From MWCO01 sp964488865 (GTDB lineage Bacteria > Myxococcota_A > Polyangia > Polyangiales > Polyangiaceae), in contig CAZAWR010000013.1 of assembly GCA_964488865.1 (NCBI GenBank), positions 73,874 to 137,873 of the forward strand: 64,000 bases of DNA. Direction: 5' to 3'. Position 1 is the stretch's first letter; each line of letters starts with the position of its first letter. Below are positions 42,395-51,706 of this stretch, one piece after another. The position numbers were made by a program, and so were the translations under genes. The notes beneath the pieces were generated by a model. That model had not been told where the DNA came from. It made no database searches and saw only the letters and a list, made by a program, of their open reading frames with translations.

Positions 42395-43129
42395 TTACGG
42401 AACGAGGGTTACTGGGCCCACTTCGACGCCATCCAGCACAAGCGTGGCGCGTACGCCCTGCTCCCACTCCGCCGTTGGAACCTGGATGAGAGCTGAGCCA
42501 CCCGAGTCGAACTTCCCCGTGTACGCGTGCTCGCCCATCACCAAGGTCGCCGTGTGACCGTCCACCGGGGTTCGCTCGCACGGCACCAGCCGATTCGTGG
42601 AGGTTTCCTCTGTCGCCTTCGCGTCCAGCGTATGGCTATCGTAGTCACCCAGGTCGACGATCGTGGCGATACCGCCGGCCAAGAAGAGCGGGAGCCCGAC
42701 AATGAAAGCGCCGCCCGTCTTACCGCTCTCCGAATGGCATTGCGGAGGTGAACTCGCCGTGCACCCCTCTTCTCCGAAGGTGGGCTTGCCGTCCGAAAAG
42801 GCGTATCCCAGCAGCAACGCCCCTACCGCGGCCGAGCTGACCTCGAGGGCAAAGACTGCGGTGTCGGGATGGCGCCGCACCTCCTCACGCACAACGAGGT
42901 GATCGGTCTGAACGATGTGGCAACCCGGCCTCCAATCCACACGCACGTTCGGCCCTTCCCTGCGAGCACGAAACCAACCCACGCCGGCAAGGCCGTCGTG
43001 CGACTCCTCAACACGCTCTACGTCGCGCGACAGAACGGTCGAGGAGCGCTGTTCGACGACGGGCGCGCAACTCGACCATAGTGCAGAAGCAACAAGAACA
43101 GAGACGATTCGGGGAGAGGTGCCATCCAT
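42395..43129 (-). CDS. Small lipoprotein with two membrane segments
   Basis: 244 residues from the ATG; the TTG two codons earlier is a weaker start. The signal ends WSSC. Two hydrophobic stretches (SSAAVGALLLGYAF and AFIVGLPLFLAGGIATIVD) flank a loop with two Cys (EGCTASSPPQCHSE). The C-terminal 75 residues are strand-rich (LVMGEHAYTGKFDSGGSALI, ATLVLDGVEVGPVTLV), resembling a PEGA-like surface domain. Last gene of a leftward lipoprotein cluster, 12 bp after the previous stop. Function unknown. Confidence 0.65.
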   Translation of the reverse strand: MDGTSPRIVSVLVASALWSSCAPVVEQRSSTVLSRDVERVEESHDGLAGVGWFRARREGPNVRVDWRPGCHIVQTDHLVVREEVRRHPDTAVFALEVSSAAVGALLLGYAFSDGKPTFGEEGCTASSPPQCHSESGKTGGAFIVGLPLFLAGGIATIVDLGDYDSHTLDAKATEETSTNRLVPCERTPVDGHTATLVMGEHAYTGKFDSGGSALIQVPTAEWEQGVRATLVLDGVEVGPVTLVP

Positions 43130-43141
43130 GAGCAAGCTACT

Positions 43142-44551
43142 TCAAGGTGCGATGACGGATTGGGGCTCCCCAAGCGTTTCGATCTGACTCAGATCGTAGC
43201 GCACAATTGCGGTGGCGGTTCGGTTTTCATGCTTGTAGTGCTTCTCAGGAAAGTAGGCGTGCTGGCCGTCGACGGTGAAGGTTCCCGGGACATAGTCGAC
43301 CACGCTGGAACGCCGCCTGATACGCCAGACCCGGAAGTCTGACAGGCGGATCAAGCCGAAGAAGACGCCATCGGCTACCCCTCCGTCGAACGCCGCCCAG
43401 TCCCCAAACGCCTGCATCGTCCCGACGTGAAACGGAACGACGATCGGTCCGGAGTGAACAGCGCTGTCGATGCTCTGCGAGTCAGTGTACCAGAACCGGG
43501 TGCCGACGGTTTTTCCCTCGCCATCCACAACCCGAGATGTTCCGACGATCCTATCCTGAGTGACTGAGAGAGGCCCCGTGCTGTCCGGCAGCCCAGCAAT
43601 CCAGTTGCGGGCCCCAAGCCCGTCATTGCGCCAGCCCCTAAGGCCGGATCCCCACCGCCAGACGACAATGTCCCTTCGGCCCGAGCCGAACGTGCCGAAC
43701 ATCTCATCCTCCACCGGTAGGATCGTCTTCCCATCGTAGAAGATGGCTGAGAGCACCGGCAGGGCAAGCAGTCCTGCGTCTTCCGTTGGCATGAACTGCG
43801 ATAGGATCGTGTCAGAGAACGGTGCCGACGTCGTCGTTGTCCTGGACTTCGGCTCAAGCCGCACGAGGACGCGCTTGCGCTCGCCCGCTGACATCACATG
43901 CGCACTCGTAATCCTCGGATCTTCATACATGTGCGCGTGCCCATAGCAGCCGACACCTTCAATTCGCGCCTTGTTGGCACCCAGAACCTCCAACGTGGTG
44001 AGGTCCAGCCACCGTACCACTTCAAAGGTGGGGGGCGGCCCCTCAAACTCGTAGTCCGTGTCTGATAATTCGGCGAGCGGAAAGGCCTCCTGATCCCTGG
44101 ACGCCATACCGACGGAAATCTGATCCACGCGCCGCGTTGGTCTGACGTCCTCTCCCATCCGTAGCTGAGCGCAGCCCTCCCCGCACGGCTCCCACAAAGC
44201 CGTAAATGGGAAGAGATGATTGGACGCGGCCACGGCGATCTCCGGACAGACAGGGGTCACACCCGACGGCAAGTTCAGGGGGGACCAGACCGCAGGGTCA
44301 TTGACCCAAGCGAGAAACGGCTCTGACCCGCTATCGACGACATGATCGACCGGCGCGTCTTGCGAAGCGCCGGCTTTTCCCGCTCCCGCTTCGACGACGA
44401 CGTCGACTCGAGCGTCCGTCGAGCCCGTTCCTCCTGCTCTGGCGTCGACGCCAGATGGCGAAGCCCCAGACTCCTGTTTGCAGTGACAAACCGCGAAGAG
44501 CAAAGTAGGAATCGCCAGAGCGTATCTCGGCGGGATCAGAGATCCGCGCAC
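43142..44551 (-). CDS. Lipoprotein with propeller-like repeats
   Basis: 469 residues from a GTG at 44551, chosen because the signal peptide (LAIPTLLFAVCHCKQ, lipobox AVCHC) begins at once and the start overlaps the upstream protease stop by 16 bp. A Gly/Asp/Val-rich linker runs to about 75. Next come strands such as VVRWLDLTTLEVLGANKARI, IFYDGKTILPVEDEMFGTFG, FWYTDSQSIDSAV and FGLIRLSDFRVWRIRRRSSV, suggesting a propeller. No enzyme motif. Coupled to the S1 protease gene, so perhaps its partner or inhibitor; that is inference. Confidence 0.68.
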   Translation of the reverse strand: MRGSLIPPRYALAIPTLLFAVCHCKQESGASPSGVDARAGGTGSTDARVDVVVEAGAGKAGASQDAPVDHVVDSGSEPFLAWVNDPAVWSPLNLPSGVTPVCPEIAVAASNHLFPFTALWEPCGEGCAQLRMGEDVRPTRRVDQISVGMASRDQEAFPLAELSDTDYEFEGPPPTFEVVRWLDLTTLEVLGANKARIEGVGCYGHAHMYEDPRITSAHVMSAGERKRVLVRLEPKSRTTTTSAPFSDTILSQFMPTEDAGLLALPVLSAIFYDGKTILPVEDEMFGTFGSGRRDIVVWRWGSGLRGWRNDGLGARNWIAGLPDSTGPLSVTQDRIVGTSRVVDGEGKTVGTRFWYTDSQSIDSAVHSGPIVVPFHVGTMQAFGDWAAFDGGVADGVFFGLIRLSDFRVWRIRRRSSVVDYVPGTFTVDGQHAYFPEKHYKHENRTATAIVRYDLSQIETLGEPQSVIAP

Positions 44552-47500
44552 GGCAGTCCTCCCGTGTAGTGCGTCACAATCTCGTACTCCAGCTTCTTGC
44601 CCTTGCTCTTGACGATCGGAAGGACGAGGTCGTGTTTCCCGAGCACAGGTCCGACGGGAACCATTCCAGCACCATGTCGCTTGCCCTTGAATGTCAAAGT
44701 CTGGCCGTCGCTGGCGAACCGATAGACGAAGTGCTCCTTCCAAGAGCTCACGGTCAGCGCCAAGTCACCGTTCTCCAACAGGGTGAGGTAGAGCCCCGGA
44801 TTCTTCCCCGTATAGACCCACGACTTCAGCGGAACCATCGCGTCATTCCTGAGATCGTGAGCAGACAGGGTCACCCATGGGCGCTGCCCCGGGTTCGACG
44901 GAACATCCGAAAAGCTCAGCACGTAGACGATCTCCTGTGCAGGGTCGTAGGTCATGTCAATGACTCCACCCATCCCTGTCCCCATAGCTTTGTGTGTCGC
45001 CAATTCCCAACCGTAACCGCTGAGGCGCGCGCGCCAAATGGACGTGTTGGGCACGCCATTCTCGAGCAGTCCTCCGGCAAGGAAGACCACGTCTTCCGAC
45101 GCGGAAAACGCAGCATGCACACGGGAGGCGCGATAGGTGGATCCAACGGATCTGACATTTGCCACGGTCTCCGTACGGTCCACCACGCGTCCAGTGACCG
45201 AATAACCTACTTCCGAAGCGATCACGACGGCCGGAACCGATGTCAGTGCTCCGGCGAAGTCAGCTTCCAGTAGGATGGCCTGCCGCTGGTCGCCCAGTTC
45301 GTTGAGAACGGTACGGCTCTCGATAGGGGCAACCCACAAGCGGGATTTGTCCTGGAACAGCTCGACAAGCCCTTCGGACACAACGGAGGTGATGTCCACG
45401 GCGCCGTCTCCCTCCCATGCCACGACAAAGTCGCCATCGGACCAGGCGAGAAGCGGCATATCCGTGCGGGGGAATACGACCAATTGATCAGCCATTTTTC
45501 TCGGATCAACGAGCCAGAACCCGCAGTCTTTGCACCATGCCAAGTCTTTCCAGTCGTCCGACGGGTCGTCGTATGGGAGCGGTGCTACAACCTTTGACGG
45601 AACAAACCCTGCGTTCACGTTCGCAAAGGTATGACGAAGGTTGGAGTTCTGCTCTCTAGCCGTTTGGGGGAATGTCGCGGGGGGTATGGACGCTTCCGCT
45701 GCAACTGCTGCGTACAGACTTCCCGAAACCGAAAGAGGGCCCTGAATCACGCCGTTGTCGTAGTCCTCCCGCCAAGCCCACGTCCAGGTTCGAACTTCTC
45801 CCCAGCGTCCCGCTTCATAGGTCGCGGATGCGCCTGACGCTGAGACGGGGTTCGCGTGCGAGTCCGTCACGGACATGGGTTTCCACCACTGTGCGCCCAG
45901 TGGATCCCCGCCATAGCAGGGCCCACCCGGAAGGACACAATCCTCTTTCAGCACGGGAACGCCGTTTTGGAAGCACGGACAGGCTCGGAACGATTCTGTG
46001 CCCGTGTATGTACCGGCCGCTGATCCAGGCGCGGGTGAGTTTTCCGAAACACGACCAACCCACGTTGTCGTGGTGAACTCTTGCATGCTCAGCGCGGGGG
46101 GGAAACCGAGAGACGCCGACGGGATGAGCCCCGTGACGTTCGGAAAGGGCGCCGGGTCGCAGGGGTTTCCTTTCTGGGCTGCGAGCGCCAATTCCTCCGC
46201 GAGTTTGTTGTCGTTGTCATTTCCCAACGCCTTGAAGTTTGGACAGAGATCCACAAGGTCCGCGATCGAGTCGAGGTCGCTATCCTCATGACGCGTACAC
46301 ACGGAGTTGGGGCCGTCGATTACGCACTCCTGATCGACCGCTGGAGGACAATCACTGAGCCCGTTTGGGCAGGCGGAAAGTGCCGGATCTTGGCCGTCGA
46401 CGATGTCACAACCGTTGGGAATGCCGTCACCGTCCGTGTCCGGTCCCCCCCATTTCAGGTCTGGGCACGGGTCGCAAATCGTCCCATACCCGTCTCCGTC
46501 GCCGTCGATTTGCTCTGGGTTCGTACACGACGCCGGATCAAGACTACACGCGGTATGCCTCGTCGGGCTGCAGTTGTCGCACTTGTCGCCGACATTGTCG
46601 CCGTCGAGGTCTGTTTGATCCGGATTGGAGCAATTGGCGATATTGTTGCCACATGCCGACGGCGGGCAGTTGTCTACAGCGTCGATAACGCCATCATTGT
46701 CTGCGTCGGTTGCCGCCTCCGGAACGTTTGATGCTATGAACGCGTCGTTGGAATCGTAGTAGGTGGAGCTCCACAGCAATCGATAGTCTGTGTATTCGAG
46801 GCAGTTGACGAACCAACCCGACGTAACTCCCATTACCATTGGCACGCCGTCGAAGTCCGCGAAGAGAGGACCACCAGAATCTCCCTTGGAGAATACGGTG
46901 TCCGCTTCACTTACCTTCATCGAATACAACCGGTAGGTCCAACAAGCGCCCTCAGCGACTGGCTTGTCACAGGGATCGTCAACAAGCCTCAGTTCTGTAA
47001 GGTTCAATGAACCGTGGCGCCGCAGACCATCGTTCTGGCAGGGCGGGAATTCAACTTTGCCATAGGTTGGGAAGCACCCGGTGCGGGTGTGTCCACAAGC
47101 GAAGTGGTTCGTCGCGCCGAAGCCGGCGATCTGGAGATTGGACATGGTGCCGGCCCACGAGGCGGCGTAGGCGTCACCCATGAAGACGCGGGCGGGAACC
47201 GCCTGGGATGGCGAGACAGGATCCTGGAGCGTTAGAATGGCCAGGTCGACATCAGCGTCGCTCTTGGTCCACGGGCACGAAAACTTGGGATGCACAACAT
47301 ACGTCAGTACGTCGAAAGTCCAAGTGGTGGAGCTGTTCGGATATGGCAGCTCGAATGTCGTCGGAACCTCGGAGTCGCAGAAACAGTGGGCTGCAGTCAG
47401 GACATGGTCTGCGGAGATCAACGTTCCGCTGCAACTCCCGGCAGGCTGACCATTGACTGCCATGTTGACTTTCCCCACGGCGTAGACCAAGGACGACTGA

Positions 47501-47682
47501 TTCGGCGTGTCTGTGGAAGTAGCGCCATACAGCTGGGAACTCGTTTGTCCAAGGTCGACCTCCGCGGGAGTGCCAGACACTTCGGAAGCGCCGCATCCAC
47601 ATAGTACACTCACGGCCACGACGGCGAACCTATACGGGGGTCTGGCCCGGGCGCATTCCGAGGATCGCGCCGTGGTGAACAT
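44536..47682 (-). CDS. Secreted trypsin-like (S1) protease with thrombospondin-3 repeats
   Basis: 1048 residues. The signal ends VLCGCGAS, so it may be a lipoprotein. The S1 domain (about 50-320) has the triad His99 in LTAAHCF, Asp146 in DADVDLAIL and Ser269 in SKGDSGGPLF, with many Cys. Residues about 322-480 are calcium-type TSP3 repeats (DADNDGVIDAVDNCPPSACG, DLDGDNVGDKCDNC, DGDGDGYGTICDPC). The last ~560 residues are a large strand-rich domain with lone motifs such as EFTTTTWVGRVSENSPAPG. Known S1-TSP3 proteins are extracellular. First gene of a three-gene leftward cluster. Substrate unknown. Confidence 0.92.
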   Translation of the reverse strand: MFTTARSSECARARPPYRFAVVAVSVLCGCGASEVSGTPAEVDLGQTSSQLYGATSTDTPNQSSLVYAVGKVNMAVNGQPAGSCSGTLISADHVLTAAHCFCDSEVPTTFELPYPNSSTTWTFDVLTYVVHPKFSCPWTKSDADVDLAILTLQDPVSPSQAVPARVFMGDAYAASWAGTMSNLQIAGFGATNHFACGHTRTGCFPTYGKVEFPPCQNDGLRRHGSLNLTELRLVDDPCDKPVAEGACWTYRLYSMKVSEADTVFSKGDSGGPLFADFDGVPMVMGVTSGWFVNCLEYTDYRLLWSSTYYDSNDAFIASNVPEAATDADNDGVIDAVDNCPPSACGNNIANCSNPDQTDLDGDNVGDKCDNCSPTRHTACSLDPASCTNPEQIDGDGDGYGTICDPCPDLKWGGPDTDGDGIPNGCDIVDGQDPALSACPNGLSDCPPAVDQECVIDGPNSVCTRHEDSDLDSIADLVDLCPNFKALGNDNDNKLAEELALAAQKGNPCDPAPFPNVTGLIPSASLGFPPALSMQEFTTTTWVGRVSENSPAPGSAAGTYTGTESFRACPCFQNGVPVLKEDCVLPGGPCYGGDPLGAQWWKPMSVTDSHANPVSASGASATYEAGRWGEVRTWTWAWREDYDNGVIQGPLSVSGSLYAAVAAEASIPPATFPQTAREQNSNLRHTFANVNAGFVPSKVVAPLPYDDPSDDWKDLAWCKDCGFWLVDPRKMADQLVVFPRTDMPLLAWSDGDFVVAWEGDGAVDITSVVSEGLVELFQDKSRLWVAPIESRTVLNELGDQRQAILLEADFAGALTSVPAVVIASEVGYSVTGRVVDRTETVANVRSVGSTYRASRVHAAFSASEDVVFLAGGLLENGVPNTSIWRARLSGYGWELATHKAMGTGMGGVIDMTYDPAQEIVYVLSFSDVPSNPGQRPWVTLSAHDLRNDAMVPLKSWVYTGKNPGLYLTLLENGDLALTVSSWKEHFVYRFASDGQTLTFKGKRHGAGMVPVGPVLGKHDLVLPIVKSKGKKLEYEIVTHYTGGLPCADL

Positions 47683-48405
47683 CCAATGCCCGTTTGCTTG
47701 GATCTACGTTCCATTGATTATGCACCCCTCCCATCCATAGTGATCCGAAGAGCCGTTGGTTCAATCGGTCCGAGCAGAAGCGACAACAACGCTGAATCGC
47801 GTAGCTAATCACCCTCATCTTTGCGCACTCTCGAGCGCGCCTTACCATGAGAGCACGGTGGCCGCCCGGTATCAATACGTTTTTGTGATTGTCCGGCGGC
47901 TGGGAAATTCGAACACCTCTCGCAAGTCAAGAGGAACCTCGACAACTTGACTTGGGTCGCCAGCGTGGTCGGGGAAGGACGACGGAACCAGCAGCCATGG
48001 GTAGTTATCGGCCGGCCTCTCTCCGGAGCGCCACCCCTTTGCGACCTTCCTGCGCTCGCTCAACTTGGGCCAATGCGGCCGCCAGCAGGGTGAACCGCCA
48101 CAGGACACGGGGTCACCCGGGACGGACCTTCTCGCACCGCCACACGACACTGGGGTGTCCGGGAGCGACCTGCTTGCACCGTCACACGACTTCGCCCCAC
48201 GCGCCGGCGATCCCCCCGGGCGTCCATCGACCGCTGAGAAATACTCTCCTGACGCGGGCGGACCACTTGTTGGCCGAGCAAAACGCTCACCCCATTCTTC
48301 CGGATGAAGCCACGAGCGTTCGCAACGCCTGCCCATGTCTCGTGAACGCTTCGGTCGATCGTTTCCATTTGCCGCCCGGTCGCATTCAGCATACAGGTCC
48401 CTACC
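47683..48405. other. Intergenic region with transposase-tail scrap and 42-bp tandem repeat
   Basis: Holds the leftward protease promoter at its left end (not resolved). 47901-47950 encodes leftward VVEVPLDLREVFEFPS, the same tail as at 23241-23280. 48095 to about 48192 contains about 2.3 copies of a 42-bp unit starting CCGCCAC(A)CGACA...GGGT, with two base-level variants; in a leftward frame it reads as repeats of PVSCGGARRSVPGD. No complete gene is supported. Confidence 0.55.
47901..47950. repeat. Transposase-tail repeat, copy at 48 kb
   Basis: AAATTCGAACACCTCTCGCA with following bases encodes leftward VVEVPLDLREVFEFPS. It is related to 23241-23280, 30912-30981 and 35715-35784. The rest of the parent element is missing. 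Confidence 0.6.
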
Positions 48406-49263
48406 ATGGCTAATGTACGCACACTTCAAGAACTGGCAACGCTCCTCCCTCCCCCGGACCCTTCCCGTCGCGAGGCGCTCTTCGCAGCCGTTTCCGAGGC
48501 GGACCTCGTAGGCATGGGAATCCGGACCGCGAGCGACCGCATCCTCTTCGACGCCCCTGCCTTCTTCGATGCGACCTACACGATCCACGGTAGCCTGAAC
48601 CCCGAGAAGCGAAGCTTGCTCACTGGGTTCTCCATTTCCCTCCTTGGAATCGCTGTCGATGAGGCGATCAAGCTCCAAGCCCTTCACGAAGCCCAGCGCG
48701 AGACGGCGCGCACCGGCGGCGCTGACAAGGCCCAAGCCGTCACCACTCTCGCCACCCGGCGACGCGACGCCCTCACCTTGCGGAACAACGCTATTCGCGC
48801 CATCCGTCCCTACTTGCCCACGGAAGAGCTTCGCGCTCGGCTCAACGCCCTGCGCGGAACCGCCGATACCCCGCAGAAGCTCGCCGACGGCCTGCGCGGT
48901 GTGGCGGAGACTCTGGATGAGGTGCGTGCGCACTCGTCGGCCGCCGTCGTGGCGCTCCTCGACGAGGTCGGTCTCGGCCAATCCTACGCGAAGAACCTGC
49001 GGGACACGGCCGCGCGCCTGCTCGAGGCGGACTTGGCCGCCGCGGGCGCGCCTCCACACCGCATGGTGTCCCAGCGCGAACTCGACACGCAGGACGGGCG
49101 CGTCCTCCATGTGATGGGCATCATCTACCGCGCGTTCCAGGCCGGGCACGACAGCGACGAGACCATTCTCGTGCCCCCACTCACCCGGCTAGCTCGCTTG
49201 TTCAAGGGCCACCGCCCCCAACCTGAGCCCACGCCACCCGTCGTTGGGCCGGTCACTGACTGA
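48406..49263 (+). CDS. Helical protein of unknown function
   Basis: 285 residues, start MANVRTLQELATLLPPP. Largely helical, soluble, with Ala/Arg/Leu-rich segments (TLATRRRDALTLRNNAIRAI, DGLRGVAETLDEVRAHSSAA). A hydrophobic segment TGFSISLLGIAVDEAIKL could pack as a core helix. The C-terminal tail is Pro-rich (QPEPTPPVVGPV). No family recognised. Codon use looks normal for the window. It stands alone between repeat-rich DNA and the ArsA cassette. Confidence 0.6.
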   Translation: MANVRTLQELATLLPPPDPSRREALFAAVSEADLVGMGIRTASDRILFDAPAFFDATYTIHGSLNPEKRSLLTGFSISLLGIAVDEAIKLQALHEAQRETARTGGADKAQAVTTLATRRRDALTLRNNAIRAIRPYLPTEELRARLNALRGTADTPQKLADGLRGVAETLDEVRAHSSAAVVALLDEVGLGQSYAKNLRDTAARLLEADLAAAGAPPHRMVSQRELDTQDGRVLHVMGIIYRAFQAGHDSDETILVPPLTRLARLFKGHRPQPEPTPPVVGPVTD

Positions 49264-49282
49264 CGAGGTGGCGTTGCCCGGG

Positions 49283-49371
49283 CTTGGACCGGCCGTCGAA
49301 TCGGCGTGGCGGTGACCCAGCGTGCGGAGAGGAAAGGGGTGGCGAGCCGAATCCGCGCGTTCCCATCCAAC
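49283..49371 (-). pseudogene. Remnant of a kinase/TPR C-terminal tail
   Basis: Leftward, this sequence matches the STPK tail at 42120-42205: DGNARIRLA in one frame, then LGHRHADSTA in another, corresponding to DGEARIRLA and LGHRDAASTA. Base-level similarity is easy to follow (GCGCGGATTCGGCTCGC). It ends about 20 bp after the stop of the previous gene. A former STPK-TPR gene stood here; 49372-49568 holds nothing else I can support. Confidence 0.7.
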
Positions 49372-49568
49372 ACGAGGTAAATATTGACGGTGCGCTGGCC
49401 TCGCCGTTATGCGAGACCCTCTATGTCGTGTCCAAGACCCCCAGGCCCCCTCCCGCGACGTGCCGATCCCAGGACCTCGCCCTGGCCACAACGGGCCGGG
49501 GCACCTACCCTCCCTCTCACCGATTGTGACGAGAGCTCGCTCGAGGCGGCGGTAGGGCTCACCGAGAG

Positions 49569-50558
49569 ATGAAGGATTCTTGCGAGACCCCTGCGCACGA
49601 CGTGAAGGGTGCCGAGGACTTCGGCGCCACGTGGGCGACGGCTGTGGAGGACGTTGGGGCGCGCGGATCGCATGGGAATCCGCCGCATGCACCGCTGGCA
49701 CAAGTGGTGCTGGTGACGGGCAAGGGCGGGGTGGGCAAGACCACGGTGGCGGTGGGACTTGCCGCCTCCGCAGCGGACAGTGCCCAAGGGGCGGTCGTCG
49801 TCGAGTTCGGGGACGGTGAGGCGGGCCAACGATTGCTACGGCGACACCGCGATGCGCGCATCAAGCATGTGGCAATCGCACCTCAGGACGCGGTCGCTCG
49901 TTGTGCGGTGCCGCTCTTCGGTTCGGCGCTGCTGGCCAAGGCGGTGTTGGGTAACTTCGCCTTCAAGCGCTTCTTGCGAGCCACGCCCGCGATCCGCGAG
50001 CTCGCGATGCTCGAATGCGTGCGCATGGTGGCCGCGGAGCACCCCGGTGCACGCGTGGTGGTCGATATGCCCGCTACCGGCCACGGCATTGCCTGGCTTC
50101 GCGTGGCCGAGCAGCTTCGTACCTTCGCGTCGTCCGGGCCGCTGCACGACCTCGCCGACCGTGTGTGCAGGGAGCTTCTCGCCCCCGAGCACTCGTCGAT
50201 CGTCGTGGTCACGCTTCCCGAGCGTCTCGTCCTGCAAGAGACCCTCGAGCTGTGTGACGCGATGGACAGGCAGGTGGGGGTGTTCCCGTCCCGGCTGGTG
50301 GTGAATCGCTTTCCTCGCGCGCTTCCGGCGCGAGCGCTCGACGACGCGCGAATGCTTGCCGCGAGCGGGGCTGTCCCGGGTGCGTGGCCATTGCTCGCCG
50401 TCCTCGAGGCACGGAGCGCGGCGTTGGCGGAGGCTGGCGCTTCGCTCCGCGACGTGCTTCAAGGCGCGCGGATCCCCCCGGTGGTCCTGCCGGCTGCCCC
50501 GTCTGATCCGACCCCATCGGACATTGCGCGATGGTTGCACGCCGAGGGGGCGGCGTGA
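49569..50558 (+). CDS. ArsA/Get3-family ATPase, subunit 1
   Basis: 329 residues. The first 42 residues are non-conserved, then LAQVVLVTGKGGVGKTTVAV (deviant Walker A, residues 51-59, with the signature first Lys). Switch-type VVVEFGDGEAGQRLL and VVVDMPATGHGIAWL correspond to the DTAPTGH block of ArsA. About 90 residues shorter than ArsA halves and lacking Cys triplets for arsenite. It overlaps the second ATPase gene by GTGA. Pairs of this kind (for example BagA/BagB in mycobacteria) act as heteromers in envelope or stress physiology, not arsenite export. Confidence 0.88.
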   Translation: MKDSCETPAHDVKGAEDFGATWATAVEDVGARGSHGNPPHAPLAQVVLVTGKGGVGKTTVAVGLAASAADSAQGAVVVEFGDGEAGQRLLRRHRDARIKHVAIAPQDAVARCAVPLFGSALLAKAVLGNFAFKRFLRATPAIRELAMLECVRMVAAEHPGARVVVDMPATGHGIAWLRVAEQLRTFASSGPLHDLADRVCRELLAPEHSSIVVVTLPERLVLQETLELCDAMDRQVGVFPSRLVVNRFPRALPARALDDARMLAASGAVPGAWPLLAVLEARSAALAEAGASLRDVLQGARIPPVVLPAAPSDPTPSDIARWLHAEGAA

Positions 50559-51703
50559 GCGCCGATCACGAAAGAGACGAGCCCGGGACGCGGCGGCGCG
50601 TGGAAGTGTTCGTCTGTGCCGGTGGCGGTGGCGTCGGAAAGACCACGGCTTCCGCTGCCCTTGCCCTCGCGCTCGCCTGGCAGGGGAAGAACACGCTCGT
50701 GGTGACCGTCGACCCGGCGCGTCGTCTTGCCGACGCCATGGAAACCCCCATCGGGTCGTCGCCCAAGCGCGTCCCCCTCCCCGCCGAAGTGAAGGGTGCG
50801 CTGTACGCCCTGATGCCCGACCCGCGCGAGGCCATGCGGACGTTCGTCGAGCACTTGTTCAAGGATGAGCCTGCAGCCATGAATCGGCTCTTCGAGAACC
50901 GCATCTACGCTGCGATGGCCGATGCAGCCGCCGGTGTCCACGAGTTGGTGAGCGTGATGCTGGTGGTTCGTGCGGTGGAGGAGCTCACCCTCGACTGCGT
51001 GGTGGTCGACACGGCGCCTTCCCGCTACGCCCTCGACCTGGTGCTGTATCCGGGCCGGCTTGCGTCGCTGCTCGAAGGAAAGGCGGTCGCGTGGTTCGGC
51101 AGCCTTGCCCAGCGGGCGACGGAAGAGAACGACGACGCGGGTGATGCGCGAGGGGCCGGGGGGGTGGGAAGCGGCGTGTTGACCTGGGGGCGCAAGCGGG
51201 TCGAGAGCGCGATGGGGCGTGTGCTCAGCGCGCGGGCCATTTCCGACGTGGCGAATCTGTTCCTCGAGTTGGCTCGTGTGAGGGAGCGATTCGCGCGCCT
51301 CGCGAGGGAGGCAGAGGATTTGTTGCTCGGCGAGACGACGAAGTTCGTGCTGGTGGCAGCACCGACGGGGGCGGCGGCTGCCGACCTGGAGTATCTGGCG
51401 CGCAAGCTCAGGAAGCTCAAGCGCGGGGCAACCGCGGTGATTCTCAATCGCGCGGACGTGGCGGCTCCCCCGTGGGTGGACGAGGTGGGCAGCCATGCGT
51501 CGGCAACGCCCGCTCTTCGCGACGCGATTCGGCAGATCGAGGAAGAGCGCTCGGCCCGCACGCGTGCGGCGGACGCGATGGCCGCCGAGATCCGACGAAA
51601 ATTGCCGCTCGTGCGCCAGCTACGGCTCCCCACGGTCGCCGCCGAGCACCCTGCAGCCATCGTGAGTGCGCTCGCAGAGCACCTCACCGAATTCGGGAAG
51701 TGA
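50555..51703 (+). CDS. ArsA/Get3-family ATPase, subunit 2
   Basis: 382 residues from a GTG that overlaps the previous stop (GTGA); an ATG at 50531 would add eight residues. The P-loop is CAGGGGVGKTT: the signature first Lys of the deviant Walker A is replaced by Gly, unlike its partner. Next come LVVTVDPARRLADAM, CVVVDTAPSRYALDLVLYPG and a helical insert (KRVESAMGRVLSARAISDVA), then GETTKFVLVAAPTGAAAADL and a Get3-like end. Loss of the signature Lys in one of two adjacent subunits suggests an asymmetric heterodimer. No arsenic genes nearby. Confidence 0.88.
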   Translation: MSADHERDEPGTRRRVEVFVCAGGGGVGKTTASAALALALAWQGKNTLVVTVDPARRLADAMETPIGSSPKRVPLPAEVKGALYALMPDPREAMRTFVEHLFKDEPAAMNRLFENRIYAAMADAAAGVHELVSVMLVVRAVEELTLDCVVVDTAPSRYALDLVLYPGRLASLLEGKAVAWFGSLAQRATEENDDAGDARGAGGVGSGVLTWGRKRVESAMGRVLSARAISDVANLFLELARVRERFARLAREAEDLLLGETTKFVLVAAPTGAAAADLEYLARKLRKLKRGATAVILNRADVAAPPWVDEVGSHASATPALRDAIRQIEEERSARTRAADAMAAEIRRKLPLVRQLRLPTVAAEHPAAIVSALAEHLTEFGK

Positions 51704-51706
51704 ACC

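Noticed and set aside
48095..48192. CRISPR-like array
   Set aside because: Units are contiguous with no spacers; it is a simple tandem repeat.
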